Assembly (NCBI RefSeq): GCF_003938605.1
Contig: NZ_RHWX01000007.1
Span: forward strand, 1 to 64,000
DNA: 64,000 bases
Reading direction: 5' to 3'
From: Brevundimonas sp. 357
Lineage (GTDB): Bacteria > Pseudomonadota > Alphaproteobacteria > Caulobacterales > Caulobacteraceae
This document shows, piece by piece, positions 32,435 to 41,172 of the stretch (positions within the stretch are counted from its first letter, which is position 1; the number at the start of each line of letters is the position of its first letter). A program made the translations under genes and the position numbers. The notes beneath the pieces were generated by a model. That model did no database searches, was not told where the DNA came from, and saw only the letters and a list, made by a program, of their open reading frames with translations.

Positions 32435-33907
32435 AGAACGAACCACCGCGACCAGCTGATCGCGGGCCACGGTCTGCTGACCCGGACGCTCGGCCTTCCA
32501 GGCGTTATTGTCCGTGATGGCGGCGGCGCGGGCGCGTCCGGCGTCCAGATCCTTGATCGTCACCTGACCGGCGGCGATCTCGTCTCCGCCCAGGATGACG
32601 GCGGCCGGGGCGCCGCGCCGATCGGCGTATTTCATCTGCGCCTTCATGCCCGCCCGCCCCAGATACAGCTCGGCCGGAATGCCCGCCGCGCGCAGTTCGG
32701 ACACGGCGTCGAGATAGTGCCGCATGTCGTCCTCGGAGAAGACGATGGCCACCACCGGCCCGCGCGTCTCGTCCTCGGCGCCGCGACCGGCCGCGCGCAG
32801 GGCCGAGGCCAGACGCGACACGCCGAAGGAGAAGCCGGTCGCCGGGGTCGACTGGCCGGTGAAACGCGACACCAGGTCGTCATAGCGCCCGCCGCCGCCG
32901 ATCGAGCCGAAACGCACTGCGCGCCCCTTCTCGTCCTTGGTGTCCAGCAGCAGTTCAGCCTCGAACACCGCGCCGGTATAGTATTCCAGCCCGCGCACGA
33001 TGGTCGGGTCGAAACGCACGTCGTCCTGCGACACGCCCATGGCGATCAGGGCGCGGTCGATGGCGGCCAGCTCCTTCAACGCTTCTTCGCCGGCGACGCC
33101 CAAGAAACCTGAACGCGCGGCGCCCGACACGGCGTCCAGCACGCCTGCGCGGCTGAGGCCCGGTGTCTCGGCCGAGGCCAGAAACGCCTCGATCGCCCCG
33201 ATCACCGAGGCGGGCAGGTTGGCGCCCTTGGTATAGTCGCCGGACTCGTCCAGACGGCCCTCGCCCAGCAGCAGACGCACGCCCTCGACGCCGAGGCGAT
33301 CGTATTTGTCCACGGCCCGCAGAGCCGTCAGGCGCTGCATCGGATCGGTGATCCCGCCCGCGTCGAACAGGCCGTCGAACAGCTTTCGGTTGGAGACGCG
33401 GATCACCGCCTGCCCGGCCTCCAGGCCCGCGGCGCGCAGGCCTTCGCAGCCCATGGCGATGATCTCGGCGTCGGCTTCGGGCCGGTCGGAGCCGACGGTG
33501 TCGGCGTCGCACTGCCAGAACTCGCGGAAGCGGCCCGGTCCCGGCTTCTCGTTGCGCCACACCGGCCCATAGGCGTAGCGGCGGAACGGCTTGGGCAGGG
33601 TCTCCCAGTTCTGCGCGGCGAAGCGGGCCAGCGGCGCCGTGTGGTCATAGCGCAGGGCCATCCACTGATCGTCATCGTCCTGAAGCGCGAAGACGCCCTC
33701 GTTCGGACGGTCGGCGTCGGGCAGGAACTTACCCAGGGCGTCGGCGTATTCGAACGCCGGCGTCTCCAGCGCCTCAAAGCCCCAGCGCTCATAGACCTCG
33801 GACACGCGCGCGACGATGCGGCGCTCGGCGGTCAGGTCGCGGCCGCGACGGTCGGCGAACCCGCGCGGCGCGCGAGCTTCGGGGCGGTTGGAGGCTTCGT
33901 CGGTCAT
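32423..33907 (-). CDS. hisS: Histidyl-tRNA synthetase
   Basis: Class II synthetase charging tRNA-His in the cytoplasm. The 494 residues show RGFADRRGRD at the start (motif region), RNEKPGPGRFREFWQCDAD (motif 2), the histidine-A loop RGLEYYTGAVFEA, GGGRYDDLV and TGFSFGVSRLASAL (motif 3). A C-terminal anticodon-binding domain occupies about 400-490. Length fits alphaproteobacterial HisRS. It lies 57 bases downstream of the DUF418 gene and may share its transcript. Confidence 0.96.
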   Translation of the reverse strand: MTDEASNRPEARAPRGFADRRGRDLTAERRIVARVSEVYERWGFEALETPAFEYADALGKFLPDADRPNEGVFALQDDDDQWMALRYDHTAPLARFAAQNWETLPKPFRRYAYGPVWRNEKPGPGRFREFWQCDADTVGSDRPEADAEIIAMGCEGLRAAGLEAGQAVIRVSNRKLFDGLFDAGGITDPMQRLTALRAVDKYDRLGVEGVRLLLGEGRLDESGDYTKGANLPASVIGAIEAFLASAETPGLSRAGVLDAVSGAARSGFLGVAGEEALKELAAIDRALIAMGVSQDDVRFDPTIVRGLEYYTGAVFEAELLLDTKDEKGRAVRFGSIGGGGRYDDLVSRFTGQSTPATGFSFGVSRLASALRAAGRGAEDETRGPVVAIVFSEDDMRHYLDAVSELRAAGIPAELYLGRAGMKAQMKYADRRGAPAAVILGGDEIAAGQVTIKDLDAGRARAAAITDNNAWKAERPGQQTVARDQLVAVVRSIIE

Positions 33908-33964
33908 GAGGCGGCGATTAAGCCATCAGTTCCGTCGCCGCAACTCGCCGCCGCCCCTTCCCGC

Positions 33965-35185
33965 TCAGGCCGCGCGCCTCAGCGGCAGGTCGCGCCCATA
34001 GCTGAGGCGTCGCCACAGCCACTCGAACGGCCCCATGGTGAACTTCGACAGCCACAGCGGCGACCAGATCAGCTGCAGCGCCCAGACGCCGACGACGATG
34101 GCCCACTGCATCGGATAGTCGACCTGGCCGAACAGACGCGGTCCCCACGGCATGTAGAAGATCGTGGTCATGATCAGGGTCTGGGTCAGATAGTTGGTGA
34201 AGGCCATCCGCCCCACCGGCGCCAAGACCTTGCGCAGCCAAACCACGCCGCGCGTCGTCGCCAGGATCAACGCCGAGGCGTAGGCCAGGGTGATGATGAT
34301 CGGATAGGAGGCGACGACCGCCGCCCAGCCGCCGGTGGCCTCGACGCCTGGACCGGCCTGGATCTCCAGCCACTCCAGAACGCCCAGCAGCGCCAAGACC
34401 GCCGCGCCGCCCGCCATCAGCATCGCATAGACGCGCGTCGGAACGCGGCCATGGAAGAAGCCCGCCTTGAACAGGCCCAGCCCCAGCATCATCAGCGGCA
34501 CGGTCGAGAAGACATACATCAGCAGGCTGGCGCCCTGGGCGAAAGCCCAGGCCTTCAGGTTCTCCAGCGCCGCGCCCGCCCAGCCGCTCTGGTAGGCGAC
34601 GATGGAGGCGGCGACCGCGCCATCGGCAGGCCCGCCTTCGCTCATGGCCTCCGGGAAATGCGCCATCGTCATCATCAGGCCCGCCTGAAGCGTAGCCAGC
34701 AGAACGGTCGCCCCGGCGCCGATCCAGATCAGCGGCTTGGCAGGCATCGACCGCATCAGCATCACGAACAGCCCCGACCAGGCGTAGAGCAGCAGGATAT
34801 CGCCGTACCAGAAGGCCAGGCCGTGGATCAGGCCGAACAGAGCCAGGAACATCAGGCGACGGCGCAGGACGCGCCCCTTGGCCTCATCGCCGCGCTCGCC
34901 GCCGACCAGAAAGATCGACACGCCGAACAGCATGGAGAACAGGGTCACGAACTTCTGGCGGAAGAAGACATCGACCGCCCACTGCGCCACGCCCGAAGTC
35001 CCCACGACGGCGGGAAAGGGCGATTGATCCGGCGCCGATTCCAGGATCACCATCGGCAGGGCGAAGGCCGCCGCATTGACCGCCAGAATGCCCAGAACGG
35101 CCGCGCCGCGCAGCACGTCCAGCGTCACGATCCGCTGGTTCGCCGCCACCGGATTCGGCTCGGCCGTCGTGACCTGGTCCCTCAT
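33965..35185 (-). CDS. DUF418 family integral membrane protein
   Basis: 406 residues with about ten hydrophobic segments. The start RIVTLDVLRGAAVLGILAVN is the hallmark of YeiB-like/DUF418 proteins, which resemble acyltransferase-3 membrane proteins, and the C-terminal half contains the DUF418 region (GRMAFTNYLTQTLIMT...YGPFEWLWR-like). Biochemical function is unknown in the family. It sits between a small membrane protein gene and hisS on the same strand. Confidence 0.85.
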   Translation of the reverse strand: MRDQVTTAEPNPVAANQRIVTLDVLRGAAVLGILAVNAAAFALPMVILESAPDQSPFPAVVGTSGVAQWAVDVFFRQKFVTLFSMLFGVSIFLVGGERGDEAKGRVLRRRLMFLALFGLIHGLAFWYGDILLLYAWSGLFVMLMRSMPAKPLIWIGAGATVLLATLQAGLMMTMAHFPEAMSEGGPADGAVAASIVAYQSGWAGAALENLKAWAFAQGASLLMYVFSTVPLMMLGLGLFKAGFFHGRVPTRVYAMLMAGGAAVLALLGVLEWLEIQAGPGVEATGGWAAVVASYPIIITLAYASALILATTRGVVWLRKVLAPVGRMAFTNYLTQTLIMTTIFYMPWGPRLFGQVDYPMQWAIVVGVWALQLIWSPLWLSKFTMGPFEWLWRRLSYGRDLPLRRAA

Positions 35186-35245
35186 GCTCCCCCCGTTCGT
35201 CGCATAGGGGTTCAGGCTTAGGCGGGACGGCCGCTTCGGTTCACG

Positions 35246-35812
35246 TTAAATCCCCGTAACGTCCCGTTCGGACAGGACGCCCATGCGGTTGTTGACCACC
35301 GGCGCCGGGACAAAGCCCAGATAGGCCACGCACAGACCGCCCCACAGGGCGTAGCTGACGCCCACCATGACCGCCAGCGGCAGGCCGCCGACGCCATAGA
35401 TCAGCAGGGCCGTCTCGATCGCGCCCAGGCCCTGGACCAGACTCTGCGAGGCGGCGCCCGCCAGACCCGCCATGACCACGGCCATGATCGTCTGCATCGC
35501 CGCCGCCAGCAGACCGCCGAACACGGTGAAGCGACACGCCACGCCCAGTCGCGTCGACGGGCGCCCGGTCTTGCCGTGGCCGTCAAGCAGCAGCCAAAGC
35601 CCCAACGGCGCCGCGATCAGTCCGACCGCCAACATCACCAGCCGCCAGTCCGTATCCACGCCCGACCACCAATTCTCGGGCGGCCAGATGAACAGGGTCA
35701 GGATCACCGGCGGCCAGGCCGCCGCCGCCAGGGCGGCCGGAACCAGGGCGCCCGCGCCGCGCCGCGGCGCCACGCGCTTCAGACCCGGCAGGGAGGGAAA
35801 GGCGACGGCCAT
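35246..35812 (-). CDS. Hypothetical four-helix membrane protein
   Basis: 188 residues, not recognised. Four hydrophobic stretches are visible (about residues 22-42, 56-77, 92-122 and 137-168). The N-terminus is basic. Its ATG overlaps the stop of the upstream dehydrogenase by one base (TGATG), so the two are probably translationally coupled. No catalytic motif is evident. Confidence 0.7.
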   Translation of the reverse strand: MAVAFPSLPGLKRVAPRRGAGALVPAALAAAAWPPVILTLFIWPPENWWSGVDTDWRLVMLAVGLIAAPLGLWLLLDGHGKTGRPSTRLGVACRFTVFGGLLAAAMQTIMAVVMAGLAGAASQSLVQGLGAIETALLIYGVGGLPLAVMVGVSYALWGGLCVAYLGFVPAPVVNNRMGVLSERDVTGI

Positions 35813-36690
35813 CAGCGGGTCGGCACCGGCGTCTCGCCGGAATAGTCGTAGAAGCCGCGCCCGCTCTTCCTGCCTAGCCAGCCGGCCTCGACATATTTCA
35901 CCAGCAGCGGACAGGGCCGGTATTTGCTGTCGGCCAGGCCGTCATACAGCACGTTCATGATGGCCAGGGCCACGTCCAGCCCCATGAAGTCCGCCAGCTC
36001 CAGCGGCCCCATCGGGTGGTTGGCGCCCAGCTTCAGCGCCTTGTCGATCGAGGCGACGTCGCCGACGCCTTCGTACAGGACATAAACCGCCTCGTTCATC
36101 ATCGGCACCAGGACGCGATTGACGATGAAGGCGGGGAAGTCCTCGGACTCCGTGATGATCTTGCCCAGGCTCTCGGCGAAGGCGACCGCCGTCTCGAAGG
36201 TCGAGGCCGAGGTGGCGATGCCGCGCACCAGTTCGACCAGTTTCATCGTCGGCGCCGGCTTCATGAAGTGCAGGCCGATGAAGCGCTCAGGCCGATCCGT
36301 GACCGAGGCCAGGCGGGTGATGGAAATCGAGGAGGTATTGGACGCCAGCAGGGTGTCCGGCCCCAGCAGCGGCGTCAGTTCGGCGAAGACGCCCTTCTTG
36401 ACCGCTTCCTCCTCAGACGCGGCTTCGATGACCATATCCGCCTTGGCCGCCTCAGCCAGGGTCGTCACCGGGGCGATGCGCTGCAGGGCCGCCTGGGCCT
36501 CCGCCTCGCTCGACAGGCCGCGTGCGGCGCGACGCGCCAGGCTGGCCGCGATCTCGCCCAGGGCCAGGGTCACGCGGTCCGGCGCAATGTCGTACAGCTT
36601 CACCTCATAGCCGCCGGCGGCCACCACCTGAGCGATGCCCGAACCCATTTGCCCGGCGCCGATGACGGCGACTGTCCTGATCGTGGTCAT
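35812..36690 (-). CDS. 3-hydroxybutyryl-CoA dehydrogenase
   Basis: NAD(P)-dependent 3-hydroxyacyl-CoA dehydrogenase of 292 residues, close to the ~290 of Hbd/PaaH-type single-domain enzymes. The Rossmann motif GAGQMGSGIAQV is at residues 11-22. The catalytic histidine lies in GLHFMKPAPTMKLVE and the C-terminal domain has the GANHPMGPLELADFMGLD segment. It likely acts in fatty-acid, butanoate or polyhydroxybutyrate turnover. It leads a minus-strand run that continues through two membrane proteins to hisS. Confidence 0.92.
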   Translation of the reverse strand: MTTIRTVAVIGAGQMGSGIAQVVAAGGYEVKLYDIAPDRVTLALGEIAASLARRAARGLSSEAEAQAALQRIAPVTTLAEAAKADMVIEAASEEEAVKKGVFAELTPLLGPDTLLASNTSSISITRLASVTDRPERFIGLHFMKPAPTMKLVELVRGIATSASTFETAVAFAESLGKIITESEDFPAFIVNRVLVPMMNEAVYVLYEGVGDVASIDKALKLGANHPMGPLELADFMGLDVALAIMNVLYDGLADSKYRPCPLLVKYVEAGWLGRKSGRGFYDYSGETPVPTR

Positions 36691-36848
36691 GAATTACGCG
36701 AAAAAGGCGGTCCGCCAGGGACCAGTCGTCGGCACCTTAGGAGCCCGCTCGCGCCGCGCAAGGGCGGATTGGGCTCCATGTGCGGATTCCTGGGGGGCCG
36801 TGATCCGGGCTCAACGCCCGACGGCCTCCCCCTCGACGCAGCCGTGGA

Positions 36849-37154
36849 TCAGCCCAGCGACATGATCAGCATCGGCGCGACCGTCCGGTTGAACAGCACG
36901 CTCAAGAACTGCAACGCCAGCAAGGCGATGATCGGCGTGATGTCGATGCCGCCCAGCGACGGCACCACCCGCTGGAGCGGTCCCAGGATCGGCCGCGTCA
37001 CCGTATCCAGCACATAGGCGACCTGACCCACGAAACGGTTGCGTCGATTGATCACGTCGAAGGCGAACAGCCAGCTCAGGATCGCCGAGGCGATGATGCA
37101 CCAGATCATCAAGGTGACGACGGCGTTCACCAGCCAGACAAGGGCGAAACCCAT
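36849..37154 (-). CDS. YggT family membrane protein
   Basis: 101 residues with two hydrophobic blocks (about 5-30 and 70-98) flanking the conserved VLDTVTRPILGPLQRVVPSLGGIDITPIIALL region of the YggT family. These proteins are linked to osmotic tolerance or membrane organisation, but the precise role is unknown. The gene is alone between hydroxyacyl-CoA dehydrogenase and the tRNA-Ala gene. Confidence 0.9.
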   Translation of the reverse strand: MGFALVWLVNAVVTLMIWCIIASAILSWLFAFDVINRRNRFVGQVAYVLDTVTRPILGPLQRVVPSLGGIDITPIIALLALQFLSVLFNRTVAPMLIMSLG

Positions 37155-37276
37155 GAGAAACTCCTGCTTCGTTCACGCCGCTTCTAGCGGCCCCGCCGCA
37201 GATCGCCAAGGATTCGTGCGCGGCCCGTTGACACGCCCCCCCGCACGCTTCTATGTCCCGCGCCTGCCTGTCGGTC

Positions 37277-37352
<76 letters not shown>

Positions 37353-37414
37353 GGCAATCTATTCCCCTTTCGGAGCCTGGAAAAAGCTTGCTTTCCACGG
37401 GCTTATGACGGTCG

Positions 37415-37425
37415 GGTGTTACACC
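37415..37425. promoter_or_regulatory. Candidate integrase arm site, left end
   Basis: GGTGT-T-ACACC is an 11-bp dyad 60 bases inside attL. Its GGTGTTACA is repeated in inverse orientation (TGTAACACC) at 42869-42877, 40 bases inside attR. Paired inverted motifs near both ends suit arm-type integrase or excisionase binding, though the left copy also lies just before the integrase start. Confidence 0.35.
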
Positions 37426-37444
37426 TGTTATAGGATGTAGCAGC

Positions 37445-38952
37445 ATGTCTAAGCCTAGCCGCCGCCAAGGCAGCGCCGTCTATTACGCCCGGCGCGTAAT
37501 CCCAAAAGTACTCCAGAAAGCCTACGGGCGGCGAGAGGTGTGGAAATCTCTCGGGACCACGGATTTTGAGCAGGCCAAGCCGCTCGAACGCCTCCAGCAG
37601 ATGGCTTGGGATGAGGAGTTCATGGCCGCGAAGGCCAAGCTCGCAGCGCCATCGGACGACCGCGCCACAGCCCGCAGACCGCTAACGCCCGCCGAGCGGG
37701 CCAAGCAAGAGCGCCAGCAGTTTGAGTGGGAGAGGGAGAACGAGGCTTACTGGGCAGAGAACCCCTATCCCGACTACGAAGACTTGAGCCCCGAGGAGCA
37801 AGGCATACGCGACGCGGTGGAGGCCGCGCGCGAACGCTGGGAACAGAGCCAGCGAGATGAGCGCGAAATAGTCCGTCAGGACCGACTTGCGGAGGCTGCG
37901 GCGCAGAAAGCTGGAGCAGCAGCGCCACGCCCTACCCGAGGAACGCCTTTGAACGCGGTGGTTGATAGGTGGGCCGCTAACCAGAAAAACCAGAAGACCA
38001 TCGACCGGATGAAGCAGGTAGTTGCGTGGTTTGAAGACGACATGGGCCGCGTCCCGGTCGAGGAAATCACCCCGGAGATAGTGATCAGCTGGTCCGAAAA
38101 ACTTTTAGCGAAGACGTCTCCCGCCAACGCACGGACCAAGATGTCAAACTTCAACACCTTGCTTCGGGTGGCATGGTTGAAGGCTCGCCTCATTCCGTCA
38201 AACCCGGCGGCGGGGGTGACCGTCGATGTTAAGGCTGACCCGGAAGAAGACGTTCAGCCCTTTGACCTTCCCGCCCTCAAGGCGATCTTCGCGTCGCCGA
38301 TCTACACGAACGATGAGCGCCCAGAGGCTGGAGCTGGTGAGGCGGCCTACTGGTTGCCTCTCCTTGCGATGTACACTGGCGCACGCCTGAATGAGGTGGG
38401 GCAGCTTCGCCCATCCACATACTCAAAATGCCCTACCTGGACCATGACGGCGAGGAACAGGAGGCGTGGTGCATCCGTATCATCGCCGACAAGAAGGACG
38501 GTCTGAAGCTCAAGAACGCATGGAGCGCGCGCCGTATGCCTATCCACGCCGACTTGGTCGCGCTGGGTTTCCTCAAATACGTGGATGCTGCGCGCGAGGC
38601 TGGGCAGGCGCGCATTTTCTCTGAGTTGCGGCCTGACAAGTATGGGACCATCACCGCTAACTGGTCCAAGTGGTTTGGGCGCTACCTGCGCGGCACGATC
38701 AAGGTTACGGACGACAGAATGCGGTTCCATTCATTCCGCCACGCGTTCAAGGATTATGCGCGGGAGGCGGAAATTCCTGAGGACGTGAATGACGCGTTCA
38801 CCGGACACCGAGGGCAGGCCGTCGCCCGCCGCTACGGATCGTCGCTCGCGTATCCGCTACGCCCTATGGTGCTTGCGATGTCGAAATATCGCGTAACTGG
38901 CCTTACGCTTCCCGCACCACCGCCCGCGTATCGGCGACGGGAAGCCGCTTGA
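37445..38952 (+). pseudogene. int: Tyrosine integrase, frameshifted
   Basis: Two adjoining frames together encode one phage-type tyrosine recombinase of about 500 residues. The first (37445 onward) carries an N-terminal DUF6538-like region, a long charged middle section, the core-binding domain and the first catalytic arginine in TGARLNEVGQLRP. The second frame, entered around 38412-38425, has the catalytic lysine region (KLKNAWSARRMPIH), HSFRH, TGHRG and the tyrosine in RRYGSS. Joining them needs a net one-base insertion (or two-base loss) near 38415. No slippery sequence is evident, so decay or a sequencing error is more likely than programmed shifting. It reads away from the tRNA. Confidence 0.88.
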
Positions 38953-39056
38953 CGCTGAGAATGGCCTTCAGGTGGAAGGGCCTCTCAACGTGGCCGGGGT
39001 CCACTGGCTCGGATAGCCGGCTTTTCGAGACAGATGCGGCTCGCGAATTCGGCGGT

Positions 39057-39302
39057 CTAAATCCCGGCCTCAGACAATATTGACGACACGGTGCAGCCCA
39101 GCGCTGCTGCTATGCCGATCAGGGCTACAAGGCTGACGTTCCGCTTGCCACGCTCGACCTCGCCCATATGGGTCCGGTTAATCCCTGCGGCGTCAGCCAA
39201 CGCTTCCTGCGACATCCTCCGCTCGTTTCTGCGCGCGCGGATAGCATCGCCGAGGCGTCCCAGCGCGCGTTGATTATCAGGACTGACGGCGACCCTTGGC
39301 AC
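39057..39302 (-). CDS. XRE-family DNA-binding regulator
   Basis: An 81-residue protein that is almost entirely one helix-turn-helix (LGDAIRARRNERRMSQ...HMGEVERGKRN, about 18-75). It starts at a GTG. Its size and plan resemble small phage repressors and the controller proteins of restriction-modification systems. No methylase or nuclease gene is nearby, so control of the element's own integrase or excision is more likely. It is convergent with the integrase. Confidence 0.85.
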   Translation of the reverse strand: MPRVAVSPDNQRALGRLGDAIRARRNERRMSQEALADAAGINRTHMGEVERGKRNVSLVALIGIAAALGCTVSSILSEAGI

Positions 39303-39367
39303 CCATACAGCGTCGCCGCACGTTGGATTTACGCACCACCCGATCTATGCACCATTCGTCTTGCTGA

Positions 39368-39697
39368 ATGGAGGGTGTGGTGGAATTTGTAGTCGGTGGT
39401 TTGGTCGTCCTAGCAGCGATCTGGTTCTTCGCGGCGATAGGTCGGGAGCGATCCGACCATGCCCTGCACCGCGAGCTAGGCAGTCTCCTGAACCAAGCTA
39501 AGCTGCGACTGGATCAGGATGACATGTCCCGGCTACGCGCCGCGCTGATTGAACTGGAAGTTATTGCTGATGCCCAGATCGCAACCCGCCAGCTTTCGGT
39601 TAAGGCGGCGCGGCGCGCTTTGATGAAGGCCAGCGTTCAGACTATCCAATCATATATGGAAATCGACCGCATGTTTGCGCCGACGGGGTCTCGATAA
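39368..39697 (+). CDS. Hypothetical small membrane-anchored protein
   Basis: 109 residues from the ATG at 39368; a GTG four codons later follows GGAGGG and is also possible. One hydrophobic segment (about 6-25, VVGGLVVLAAIWFFAAIG) precedes a charged, helical domain with heptad-like spacing (LGSLLNQAKLRLDQDDMSRLRAALIELEVIADAQ). Not recognised. It is likely an inner-membrane protein with a cytoplasmic helical domain. Confidence 0.6.
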   Translation: MEGVVEFVVGGLVVLAAIWFFAAIGRERSDHALHRELGSLLNQAKLRLDQDDMSRLRAALIELEVIADAQIATRQLSVKAARRALMKASVQTIQSYMEIDRMFAPTGSR

Positions 39698-39701
39698 GTC
39701 C

Positions 39702-39825
39702 CGCTAACCTAATCTGACCATAGATTGGATGAGTTGTTCGTAGGCTGCCCGGCTCCCTCGGCCAAAATAGATGGCGAGTTTGCCGGATCAGCGACGCTAA
39801 CTCTTGGTCTGACCATGAGTTGGAT
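39702..39825 (+). repeat. Imperfect direct repeats upstream of a small gene
   Basis: Two units share CGCTAAC, TCTGACCAT and TTGGAT in the same order: unit 1 at 39702-39730 and unit 2 at 39795-39825, about 94 bases apart. They lie in a 266-base gap between two small genes that has no convincing frame. Binding sites for an element-encoded protein are possible. Confidence 0.4.
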
Positions 39826-39963
39826 TGAGCGTTGCGTGAGTGTGCCCGGTGGCCGTGATCGGCTTTCGCCGACCTCCCTCGGGCGAAACGCCCTACCTGC
39901 GACCATGCCTTTTTGCGTCGGCCAAGACGGGGAAATTCTGTTCAAATAACCCGGGGGGCGAAA

Positions 39964-40305
39964 ATGGTTTCTCTCCCGAAGGGTATCGAAACTCCGACCG
40001 GCACGATCCGACCCCTTGATCCTCGCTTGTCGGCCGGACAGCGCACGATCTTTGCTTTCCTGAATTTCCTCGCGCCCGTCGAAAATATCCTGCCGGTCCT
40101 CAGGTCCGGGCGTCCCGTGCCTGAATGCCTGGGTGAAATGGGGCGGCTCGACCAAATGCTGCTGCGAGGCCCGTGGAGCGCCGGGAAAGCGTCGGCGCCC
40201 CAAGTGTCGAGCGAGCCAGAGAAGCCCGCCCACGGGCCGGAAAATGGGCCTAGCGTGGCCGCTGCGGTCCCGGCCTATGCCGTCGCCTCATTGAGCAGCC
40301 GATAA
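39964..40305 (+). CDS. Hypothetical protein of the element
   Basis: 113 residues starting at ATG behind a G-rich site (GGGGGG). The first half looks folded (MVSLPKG...LSAGQRTIFAFLNFLAPVENILPVL); the second half is proline- and alanine-rich. Its end overlaps the 3' end of the convergent resolvase gene by 31 bases. GC bias at third positions favours this frame over the overlapping minus-strand frame 39709-40233, but neither is recognised, so existence is uncertain. Confidence 0.4.
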   Translation: MVSLPKGIETPTGTIRPLDPRLSAGQRTIFAFLNFLAPVENILPVLRSGRPVPECLGEMGRLDQMLLRGPWSAGKASAPQVSSEPEKPAHGPENGPSVAAAVPAYAVASLSSR

Positions 40306-40835
40306 ACCGAGGCGCGGCCCATGCCGAGGCGCTTGGCGATCTCCGTTGCGCCTAGCCCTTCGGCCTTCAACGCCTTGACCTGATCGCGGGGCAGGGTGAC
40401 CGGGCGGCCCTTATAGACGCCGCGATCCTTCGCCTTCTCGATGCCCTCGCGCTGGCGCTCTTTCCTCAGGTCCGTCTCAAACTCCGCGAAGGCTGCGAGC
40501 ATGTTGAGCATCAGGCGGCCGTTAGGCGTAGTGGTGTCCACGGCGGCCTGATCCAGAACGCGGAAGCCTACGCCCTTGGCGTCCAGTTGATCGACTATGC
40601 TGCGGAGGTCTGAGACGGAGCGGGCGAGGCGGTCCATCTTTGTGACGATCAGCACGTCACCCTTGCGGATTGAGCGCAGGGCTGCCTCCAGTTCCGGCCT
40701 ATCCTTGGCCGTGGTCCCGCTGCGCTTCTCTGCAAATAGATGATCGGGCTCGACGCCTGCGGCTATCAGCTTCTCCGTCTGAACCTCTAGGCTCTGCCCG
40801 GTGCTGCTGACGCGGGCGTATCCAATGGCGGCCAT
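40275..40835 (-). CDS. Serine recombinase (resolvase/invertase family)
   Basis: 186 residues, the normal length of Tn3-type resolvases and DNA invertases. The catalytic serine is in YARVSSTGQS (Ser10/11). Also present are the conserved arginines in KMDRLARS, the MLNMLAAFAEFETDLRKERQREGI E-helix region, and a C-terminal helix-turn-helix (LGATEIAKRLGMGRASVYRLL). It is complete, unlike the integrase. A cluster of six TGTCTC/GAGACR half-sites lies directly upstream, as expected of a res or inversion site. Its role in a single-copy island could be dimer resolution or inversion. Confidence 0.93.
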   Translation of the reverse strand: MAAIGYARVSSTGQSLEVQTEKLIAAGVEPDHLFAEKRSGTTAKDRPELEAALRSIRKGDVLIVTKMDRLARSVSDLRSIVDQLDAKGVGFRVLDQAAVDTTTPNGRLMLNMLAAFAEFETDLRKERQREGIEKAKDRGVYKGRPVTLPRDQVKALKAEGLGATEIAKRLGMGRASVYRLLNEATA

Positions 40836-40838
40836 GAC

Positions 40839-40965
40839 TGTCTCTGTGTCTCGAATGGGTCTAGACCATCAGCGTTAGCTTGTCTCGTAACTGCTGTAAA
40901 GGCCCGTATGAGACACTAAGTGCGCCCGGATGAGACGCCTTGCATGGGTATAGCCAAGCGAGACG
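40839..40965. promoter_or_regulatory. Res-like array of six half-sites upstream of the resolvase
   Basis: TGTCTC occurs at 40839, 40847 and 40881. Its inverse occurs as GAGACA at 40910 and GAGACG at 40932 and 40960. All left copies point right and all right copies point left, giving a nested dyad centred near 40898. The inner pair spans 35 bp, the size of a resolvase subsite. The resolvase promoter must lie inside, so autoregulation is likely. Confidence 0.5.
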
Positions 40966-41172
40966 TCTGTTTCTGGCGGGGGCGGAAGCCTCTCCATTTT
41001 CGTGAGAGGCCCGCTGGCTGGATCGTGGCGGCAGCCAATGGCTTGGCGGCATGATGATTTGCGGCCAGCCGGGAGGGGATAACGGGGGAGCCAATGCCTC
41101 TTAAGATCGGAGGTCGCCTCTCGCATAGCTAAGCCGGATTTCGGCCGATGAAACCTAACCAGCCACCGAACC
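40966..41172. other. Non-coding stretch between res-like site and secreted protein gene
   Basis: No frame with a plausible start was found. Together with the res-like array it fills 337 bases between the resolvase start and the next gene's stop. Nothing further is seen. Confidence 0.4.

Noticed and set aside
39709..40233. 174-residue minus-strand frame in the element
   Set aside because: No ribosome site or hydrophobic/structured pattern; overlaps a more plausible plus-strand frame and the direct repeats.
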